A program made the position numbers and the translations under genes. Under the pieces are notes generated by a model that ran no database searches, was not told where the DNA came from, and was given only the letters and a program-made list of their open reading frames with translations. A stretch of 64,000 nt of DNA, taken from positions 62,001 through 126,000 of the forward strand of contig JAUMUG010000005.1 of NCBI GenBank assembly GCA_030530775.1, read 5' to 3'. The stretch's first letter is position 1; each line of letters opens with the position of its first letter. This stretch comes from Lautropia sp. (GTDB lineage Bacteria > Pseudomonadota > Gammaproteobacteria > Burkholderiales > Burkholderiaceae_E). This document shows positions 58,431 to 64,000 of the stretch, piece after piece.

Positions 58431-59359
58431 ACGTCTCTCGCATGTTGTTGGCGTTGTTCCGCGCCATGTCCGGGCTGCCTTATGTATGGCTGCGCCGGAT
58501 CGGCAATGTGGCCGGGGTGCTGCTCTATTGGGGCGCAGCCTCGCGCCGCCGGATCGCCGATGTCAACCTGCGTCTGTGTTTTCCTGCCATGTCCGAGGCC
58601 GAGCGCAAATCGATCATCCTGGATCATTGCCGCTTCTTCGCCCGCAGCTTTCTGGATCGCTTCGTGCTCTGGTATCGCTCGGTCGACGAGATCAAGCAGA
58701 TGGTGCAGCTCGTCGATCCACAGTATTTCGAGGCGCATGCCGGTAAGCCGATCATCCTGCTGGCGCCGCATTTCCTGGGTATGGATGCCGGTGGTACGCG
58801 CCTGACCATCGATCACACGATGTTCACCATGTTCGCCAATCAGAAGAACAAGGTGTTCAACGAGGCAATGCGCGAGGGCCGTGCCCGTTTCAGCGGAGCG
58901 GTGCTGTTGTCGCGTCAGGACGGGCTGCGCGGCGCCATCCGCAAGCTGCGTGAGAACGTGCCCTTCTACTTTCTGCCCGATATGGATCTGGGGGCACGGG
59001 ACTCGCTGTTCGTGCCGTTTTTCGGGGTGCCGGCTGCCACCGTGCCTTCGGTGGCGCGCCTGGCGCAGTTGACCGGGGCGGTGGTGATTCCGTGTGTGAC
59101 GCGGATGACGGACGAGGGCTATGAGACCCGCTTCTATCCGGCCTGGGAAAATTATCCGGGCGACGATGACCAGGAGACGGCCACGCGCAGGATGAATGCA
59201 TTCATCGAAGAGCGGGTGCTCGAGATGCCGGCGCAGTATCTGTGGACGCACAAGCGTTTCAAGACCCGCCCGCCGGGGGAGCCGGATTTCTATGCAGGCG
59301 TTTCTGCGCGTGAAGATCGGCAGGAAGAGGGGCCCGTGCAGGAGGGAGGGCCGGTATGA
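58427..59359 (+). CDS. Lipid A biosynthesis acyltransferase, LpxL/LpxM family (second copy)
   Basis: A 310-residue relative of the preceding gene and, by inference, a second secondary acyltransferase of lipid A. It has an N-terminal hydrophobic segment, the HFLGMD (HX4D) catalytic motif at about residues 107-112, [21 protein letters not shown] and [13 protein letters not shown] near the end. It overlaps both the first copy and dapF by four bases (ATGA), so translation of the three genes is likely coupled. Confidence 0.93.
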   Translation: MNVSRMLLALFRAMSGLPYVWLRRIGNVAGVLLYWGAASRRRIADVNLRLCFPAMSEAERKSIILDHCRFFARSFLDRFVLWYRSVDEIKQMVQLVDPQYFEAHAGKPIILLAPHFLGMDAGGTRLTIDHTMFTMFANQKNKVFNEAMREGRARFSGAVLLSRQDGLRGAIRKLRENVPFYFLPDMDLGARDSLFVPFFGVPAATVPSVARLAQLTGAVVIPCVTRMTDEGYETRFYPAWENYPGDDDQETATRRMNAFIEERVLEMPAQYLWTHKRFKTRPPGEPDFYAGVSAREDRQEEGPVQEGGPV

Positions 59360-60267
59360 AGCTGAAAGTCACCAAAATGCACGGTGCCGCCAATGATTTC
59401 GTGGTGATCGACGCAACCGGCGGGACCCCGGTGCTGAGCGAGGGGCAGTGGCGCTGGCTGGCCGATCGGCATCGGGGTGTGGGGGCCGATCAGATTCTGA
59501 TCGTCGAGCGGCCGACGGCTGCACAGCAGGAGGCTGCCGGTCCCGAGGGGCTGGATTTCGTCTATCGCATCATCAATGCCGATGGCGCCGAGGTCGAGCA
59601 GTGCGGCAATGGGGCGCGCTGCTTCGTGCGCTTCGTGCACGATCGGGGGCTGACCGATAAATCCAGCATCCGGGTGTTGACCAAGGGGGGCATCATCAGC
59701 CCCCGGCTGATGGCCGATGGACAGGTGCAGGTCGATATGGGCGAGCCTTCCTTCGATCCGAACGCGCTGCCGTTTTCGACGCGTGGCCTGTTGCCGGAGC
59801 ACAGGCACCGGGCGAAGCTGTGGCCGTTGGCGCTGGAGAGTGCCGGAGGTGAGACCTTCACCAGGTTGGTGTCGCTGGTGTCGATGGGCAACCCGCATGC
59901 GGTACAGTGTGTCGAGGATGTCGAGCGTGCGCCGGTCGAGCTGGAAGGGCCGTTGATCGAGCGTCATCCGCGCTTTCCGGCCCGGGTCAATGCCGGATTC
60001 ATGCAGATTCTGTCGCGCAGCGAGATTGCGCTGCGGGTTTATGAGCGTGGTGCGGGCGAGACGCTGGCCTGTGGGACGGGCGCCTGTGCTGCCGTCGTGG
60101 CGGGAATCCAGCAAGGCTTGTTGGATGAGGAAGTGAGCGTTCAGGTCCGGGGCGGTACGCTGACGGTCCGTTGGGCCGGCAGCCATGGACAGCCCGCGCA
60201 TGTCGTCATGACCGGACCGGCAGTGACGGTCTTTTCGACCGAAGTGGAGATTCCGGCGGGGCTGTGA
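59356..60267 (+). CDS. dapF: Diaminopimelate epimerase
   Basis: DapF turns LL- into meso-diaminopimelate for lysine and murein, with two catalytic Cys. The 303-residue product begins [15 protein letters not shown]. It has [20 protein letters not shown] with the first Cys (about residue 82) and the second in [18 protein letters not shown] (about residue 237), and SMGNPHAV. Overlapping starts link it to the acyltransferase genes, while the next gene, DUF484, follows at 181 bases. Confidence 0.97.
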   Translation: MKLKVTKMHGAANDFVVIDATGGTPVLSEGQWRWLADRHRGVGADQILIVERPTAAQQEAAGPEGLDFVYRIINADGAEVEQCGNGARCFVRFVHDRGLTDKSSIRVLTKGGIISPRLMADGQVQVDMGEPSFDPNALPFSTRGLLPEHRHRAKLWPLALESAGGETFTRLVSLVSMGNPHAVQCVEDVERAPVELEGPLIERHPRFPARVNAGFMQILSRSEIALRVYERGAGETLACGTGACAAVVAGIQQGLLDEEVSVQVRGGTLTVRWAGSHGQPAHVVMTGPAVTVFSTEVEIPAGL

Positions 60268-60448
60268 GAGCCCCGATTGCGGTCCGCGATCCGGCCATCT
60301 CGTGAGGCCGGTGCTCCTGCTCCGTGCTGTGGTGGCACCATGGTTGTCGAGCAGATGCACCGGATGGTGTCGTTCCGACGACTGGCCGGATCCGTTGGCT
60401 CCACTGGCTCGATATTTTATTGAAACGATTGATTGTCAGGATTTTGTG

Positions 60449-61189
60449 ATGCATTCCGTCAATGATGGTGCCGCTGATGAGATGAGAGCCGGCTCCGGTG
60501 GCCAGGGGGTGAAGGCGAGAGAGGCGCTGGATGCCGAAACCGTGGCTGCCTGGCTGCAAAAGCATCCGGAGTTTTTCGAGCAGCGGCGTGACATGCTCAG
60601 CCATCTGAAGCTGAAGCACCCTCATGGCGGTCGGGCCATTTCGCTGATCGAGCATCAGGTGGCGGTGCTGCGCGATGCCAACCGGACGCTCGAGAAGCGG
60701 GTGTCCGATTTTCTGCGTATCGGGCGCGAAAACGATGCGCTGTCGATGAAGATGCAGGCCCTTGGCCATGCGATGCTGGGCGAGCGCGATCCGGCCCAAT
60801 TGCCGGGCGTACTGGTTGCCGGCTTGAAACGGGGGTTCGATGTACCGGCGGTGCTGGTCCGGTTGTGGGTCGATCTGCCCGTGCCGGACACCTCCACCGG
60901 GCCGGTGTCGACCGAGTTGCAGCAGTGGGCCGATCGGCTGGAGCAACCCTATTGTGGCCCTTGTTCGAAGGATGAAATCCTGGGCTGGTTTCCGGACCGG
61001 GGAGAGGGGTTGGCTTCGATGGCGGTGATGGCGCTGCGCGCAGGCAACGAGACGCGTGCCTATGGTCTGCTGGTGCTGGCCAGCCATGACATCCACCGTT
61101 TCCAGCTGGGTATGGGTACGGTCGTATTGGAGCAGTTGGCCGATATGGCCGGGGCGGCGCTGTCGCGGCTGTTGCCCACGTCGGTCTGA
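60449..61189 (+). CDS. DUF484 family protein
   Basis: The function is unknown. DUF484 proteins have a GAF-like fold and often sit between dapF and xerC, as here. From ATG 60449 (AGGA 8 bases upstream) the 246-residue product has AETVAAWLQKHPEFFEQRRDML, a central HQVAVLRDANRTLEKRV helix, and the C-terminal GLLVLASHDIHRFQLGMGTVVLEQL. The open frame continues upstream to 60302 without family content. No catalytic residues are recognised. Confidence 0.93.
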   Translation: MHSVNDGAADEMRAGSGGQGVKAREALDAETVAAWLQKHPEFFEQRRDMLSHLKLKHPHGGRAISLIEHQVAVLRDANRTLEKRVSDFLRIGRENDALSMKMQALGHAMLGERDPAQLPGVLVAGLKRGFDVPAVLVRLWVDLPVPDTSTGPVSTELQQWADRLEQPYCGPCSKDEILGWFPDRGEGLASMAVMALRAGNETRAYGLLVLASHDIHRFQLGMGTVVLEQLADMAGAALSRLLPTSV

Positions 61190-61422
61190 TCGGAGTGGGT
61201 GGATCGTACCCGTTCGGAATGCCCGGGGTGATTGGCCGGATCAGCATACAGCCGGCGCGTATGGTTTTTGTGTGAAGGATGAACGGCTGCTCGTCGTCCC
61301 GGTACGATGGCCTTCGCCCGGCGGGGCAGGCCGAATGGTACGCAGGGTTCTTTGCCGTTTGTCGTCCAGGTCCTTTTTGAATGAACTGCCCAACTCATTG
61401 AACTGGCAAGAGACTGGTCGCC

Positions 61423-62409
61423 ATGAAACCCGTCGACGAGATCGAGCACTACCTGTATCGCTTGAGAATCGAGCGAGGGTATTCGGCGCACACGTTGGCG
61501 GCCTATCGGCGCGAACTGGACGTGTTACTGCAGGCGCTGAGGGGGCAGCCCGAAGGGCGACAGGATTGGCCGGCGCTGACCGAGGCCGATGTGCGCCGCT
61601 GGGTGGCGGCTGCTGCCCGGGAAGGCTCGTCGCCGGCTTCGCTGGCACGGCGGCTGTCGGTCTGGCGTGGTTTTTTTGATGAGCTGGCCCAGAATGGACG
61701 GGTAGCCTTGAATCCGGCACGGGCGGTGCGTGCGCCGAAACGGCCCAAGCGGCTGCCCAAGGCGCTGCAGGTCGATCAGGCGGTACAGTTGTTGGGAGGG
61801 CAGCCGGCGGAGGCGTTTACCGCCGAGACGAGCGATGAGGCGGGCTGGTTGCTGTGCCGGGACCGGGCGATGGCCGAGCTTTTCTATTCCAGTGGGCTGC
61901 GTCTGTCCGAACTGACGGCGCTGGATCATTGCTGGATCGATGATGCGGAATGTGCTCATCAGTCGGTGGCCTGGCTGGACCGGCCCTCGGCCGAAGTGCA
62001 GGTGCTGGGCAAGGGCGGCAAGCGACGGACGGTGCCGGTCGGCCGGGCGGCGCTGCAGGCGCTCGATGCATGGCTGGTGTTGCGCGAGGCTTTTCTACAG
62101 CTCGAACCGCGGGCCGACCGGGCGGCACTGTTCATTTCACGGCGGGGGCAAAGACTCGGCAACCGATCGGTTCAATTGCGGCTGGAACGGCTGGCGCTCC
62201 GGCAGGGCGTGCCGACCCACGTCCATCCGCACGTACTGCGTCATTCCTTTGCCAGTCATCTGTTGCAGTCCTCGGGGGATTTGAGGGCGGTGCAGGAGCT
62301 GCTGGGGCACGCCAGCATCGGCAGCACACAGATTTATACGGCGCTGGACTTCCAGCATCTGGCTGCGGTCTACGATGCAGCACATCCGCGCGCCCGGCTC
62401 AAGAAGTAG
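61423..62409 (+). CDS. xerC: Tyrosine recombinase XerC
   Basis: XerC, with XerD, resolves chromosome dimers at dif. The 328-residue product has the core-binding domain (YSAHTLAAYRRELDVLL), then catalytic residues in SGLRLSEL (Arg), LGKGGKRRTVPVG (Lys), HPHVLRHSFASHLL (HxxR), GHASIGSTQIY (His and catalytic Tyr). It ends the dapF-DUF484-xerC run. No dif site was looked for successfully, and none is expected next to the gene. Confidence 0.96.
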   Translation: MKPVDEIEHYLYRLRIERGYSAHTLAAYRRELDVLLQALRGQPEGRQDWPALTEADVRRWVAAAAREGSSPASLARRLSVWRGFFDELAQNGRVALNPARAVRAPKRPKRLPKALQVDQAVQLLGGQPAEAFTAETSDEAGWLLCRDRAMAELFYSSGLRLSELTALDHCWIDDAECAHQSVAWLDRPSAEVQVLGKGGKRRTVPVGRAALQALDAWLVLREAFLQLEPRADRAALFISRRGQRLGNRSVQLRLERLALRQGVPTHVHPHVLRHSFASHLLQSSGDLRAVQELLGHASIGSTQIYTALDFQHLAAVYDAAHPRARLKK

Positions 62410-62597
62410 TTTCGGCGCCAGGTGCGGTGCTCATGTGGATATGGCGGACCCGCAACATGTTTTGATGTCATCATACAACGGAGAGGGGCGCGCAGTGATG
62501 TGTCGGCCCGGACACTGTCCGATCGCGGTAGAGAGAAGGCTACGGTCCCCGTTTCCCGTCGTTTGACGGTTGTGTGTGGGGCGGCACATCGGGTCAC

Positions 62598-62625
62598 TTG
62601 CACAGAGGGTGGGAGCGCGTACAAT
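62598..62625 (+). promoter_or_regulatory. Candidate promoter upstream of the COG0523 gene
   Basis: TTGCAC at 62598-62603 and TACAAT at 62620-62625 are separated by 16 bases, about 110 bases before the GTPase start. The -10 is close to consensus, the -35 only partly so. No convincing Zur-type palindrome was found in the 330-base gap. Confidence 0.4.
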
Positions 62626-62738
62626 TCGCGATCTTTCAAGGCGAGTGACAGTGTTTCCCCTGATGGATGGCACGTGTCGAGGGATTCGACTCGATAAAGG
62701 CCAACGATATTCATGATCGGCACGAGGAGAGCGTTTCC

Positions 62739-63758
62739 ATGACGAGCGATGTATCGGGCAATGATGGACAGGGAGTTCCCATGGCAAACGGTCTCATTCC
62801 GACGACGATCCTTACCGGTTTTCTTGGTAGTGGCAAGACCACGCTGCTCAACAAAATTTTGCGCGACGACCACGGGCTGAGGATCGCCGTCATCGAGAAT
62901 GAATTTGGTGCTGAAGGGATCGACAACGATCTGCTGATGCAGGGAACGGGCGAGCAGATCGTCGAGATGAACAATGGTTGCATCTGCTGCACGGTGCGCG
63001 GGGACCTGGTGCGCATCCTGCTCGATCTGAAGGCACGTCGCGATGCGGGCGAAATCCATTTCGACCGGGTGGTGATCGAAACGACCGGCTTGGCCGATCC
63101 CGGGCCGGTGGCGCAGACTTTCTTCATGGATGACGAGGTGGCGCAGAACTATCTGCTGGATGCCGTCATCACCATCGTCGATGCGGTGCATGGCAACCGC
63201 CAGCTGGACGAAAACAAGGAGGCCCAGGCGCAGGTCGGTTTTGCCGACCGGATCCTGATCTCCAAGAGCGACCTGGTCGAAGGGCCGGCGCTGGAGGCAT
63301 TGCGCAAACGTCTGGTGCAAATGAATCCGCGGGCACAGGTGCGGGCCATTCAGTTCGGCAATGCCGATGTGGCCGAGGTGCTCGACATCAAGGGCTTCAA
63401 TCTCAACGCCATTCTCGAACTCGATCCGGATTTTCTGGAAAGCGATGGACACTCGCACAGTGACGAGGTGTCGTCCTTCGTCTTCAAGTCGAAACGCCCT
63501 TTCGACGGGCTGAAACTCGAAGAGTTCCTGGGTGGGCTGATTCAGGTCTATGGCGCCGATCTGCTGCGCTACAAAGGGGTGCTCTATTTGAAGGGGGCGC
63601 CGCGACGGATGGTGTTTCAGGGCGTGCACATGATGATGGGCGCAGATGCGGGTCGGAAATGGGAGGCCAATGAGAAGCCAGCGAGCAAAATGGTATTCAT
63701 TGGTCGTAACCTGCCCAAAGATGTGTTTCTGAACGGGTTGAAGCAATGCCTCGTCTGA
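62739..63758 (+). CDS. COG0523 (CobW/YjiA/ZigA type) GTP-dependent metallochaperone
   Basis: A G3E-family GTPase thought to deliver zinc or cobalt to client proteins. From ATG 62739 (GAGGAG 9 bases upstream) the product has 339 residues. ATG 62781, with AGGGAG, is an equally good start. It has P-loop TGFLGSGKTTLLNKIL, ENEFGAEGIDNDLL, the metal motif NGCICCTVRGDL (CxCC), GTPase ETTGLADP and SKSD. A His-containing loop (DGHSHSDE) precedes a C-terminal CobW_C domain. It lies just upstream of dksA, a frequent pairing for this family. Confidence 0.93.
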   Translation: MTSDVSGNDGQGVPMANGLIPTTILTGFLGSGKTTLLNKILRDDHGLRIAVIENEFGAEGIDNDLLMQGTGEQIVEMNNGCICCTVRGDLVRILLDLKARRDAGEIHFDRVVIETTGLADPGPVAQTFFMDDEVAQNYLLDAVITIVDAVHGNRQLDENKEAQAQVGFADRILISKSDLVEGPALEALRKRLVQMNPRAQVRAIQFGNADVAEVLDIKGFNLNAILELDPDFLESDGHSHSDEVSSFVFKSKRPFDGLKLEEFLGGLIQVYGADLLRYKGVLYLKGAPRRMVFQGVHMMMGADAGRKWEANEKPASKMVFIGRNLPKDVFLNGLKQCLV

Positions 63759-63943
63759 TGGGGACCGGCCCGCAGTGTATCGGGCATCGTAGGGGGGTCC
63801 GCGGCTACTCCGTCGTCCGGACTGCCGGGTGGGGGCCCTTCGTTGCGGACGGCGGGGCCCGGGGCATTGGTGATTTTTCGTCTGGGACGGCAGCTCTGTC
63901 CTGTTCTTGATATCTGGTTATCTCGTATCCAGAAGGAGTAGCG

Positions 63944-64000
63944 ATGACAACTACCAACCAGGTCGTTTTGACCGAAGAAGACATCCTGAAGATGCCGGAA
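63944..64000 (+). CDS. dksA: RNA polymerase-binding transcription factor DksA (5' part, truncated by window end)
   Basis: Only 19 codons are visible. The ATG at 63944 is preceded by AAGGAG, and the reading, ending TEEDILKMPE, matches the N-terminus of betaproteobacterial DksA (LTEEEILxMP). The context downstream of a COG0523 GTPase supports this. The zinc-finger type (C4 or variant) cannot be seen. The call rests on few residues plus gene order. Confidence 0.7.
   Translation, partial: MTTTNQVVLTEEDILKMPE

Overview
The window is a gene-dense, high-GC chromosomal segment of a Gram-negative betaproteobacterium. It looks like Burkholderiales and is compatible with a Lautropia-like organism, but the genus is an inference. 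The evidence is gene order typical of that group: mreB-mreC-mreD-mrdA-rodA; gatC-gatA-gatB; ahcY-tlyA-metF next to metK; dapF-DUF484-xerC; cobW-type GTPase-dksA; lipid A acyltransferases next to metK. No rRNA, tRNA, CRISPR array, transposase, integrase or prophage was seen.

Layout. 0.3-2.5 kb: a SMUG1-type uracil-DNA glycosylase and a quinone oxidoreductase. 2.5-8.0 kb: the cell-elongation operon (minus strand). 8.3-12.2 kb: the gatCAB amidotransferase operon, interrupted by a Cys-rich lipoprotein gene. 12.2-16 kb: DUF4124 protein, pyrE, exonuclease III and a lineage-specific lipoprotein with an AEQP-rich tail. 16.4-22.2 kb: maeB, ampG and a yqjD-yqjE-yqjK-like operon. 22.5-28.3 kb: queH with a carboxylesterase, a periplasmic alpha/beta hydrolase, a YidB-like protein with an EF-hand, and an AI-2E family permease. 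28.4-30.1 kb: a persulfide-sensor-like ArsR regulator and a LysR gene destroyed by several frameshifts. 30.2-39.3 kb: glmS, glmU, a sodium:solute symporter, ubiB, ttcA and an SDR reductase. 39.7-43.3 kb: a MidA-type methyltransferase, then a roughly 1-kb foreign patch, then a MaoC/hot-dog dehydratase. 43.6-48.7 kb: an FNT channel, the CCA-adding enzyme, lytic transglycosylase Slt, and 5-formyl-THF cyclo-ligase. 48.6-51.7 kb: an EAL and an HD-GYP gene in one overlapping pair. 52.2-57.1 kb: the methyl cycle (metF, tlyA, ahcY, metK), with an SAH riboswitch and overlapping terminator in front of ahcY. 57.4-64 kb: two lipid A acyltransferases, dapF, DUF484, xerC, a COG0523 GTPase and the first codons of dksA.

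How the genes work together. Much of the window serves envelope growth: MreBCD/PBP2/RodA, GlmS/GlmU for UDP-GlcNAc, DapF for meso-diaminopimelate, Slt and AmpG for murein turnover and recycling, and the acyltransferases for lipid A. A second theme is one-carbon and methyl metabolism (MetF, AhcY, MetK, Fau, several methyltransferases). The ahcY leader carries a strong SAH riboswitch candidate whose pseudoknot strand is also one arm of an intrinsic terminator.

The most unusual locus is 41.3-42.3 kb. It holds a frameshifted 3' end of msrB, two Neisseria-type DNA uptake sequences, an AT-rich intact GFA-family gene, and a frameshifted 5' end of an ADP-ribosylglycohydrolase gene. Both edge genes are cut off, as expected if one piece of foreign DNA was taken up and integrated. 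No wholly new multi-gene system was identified.
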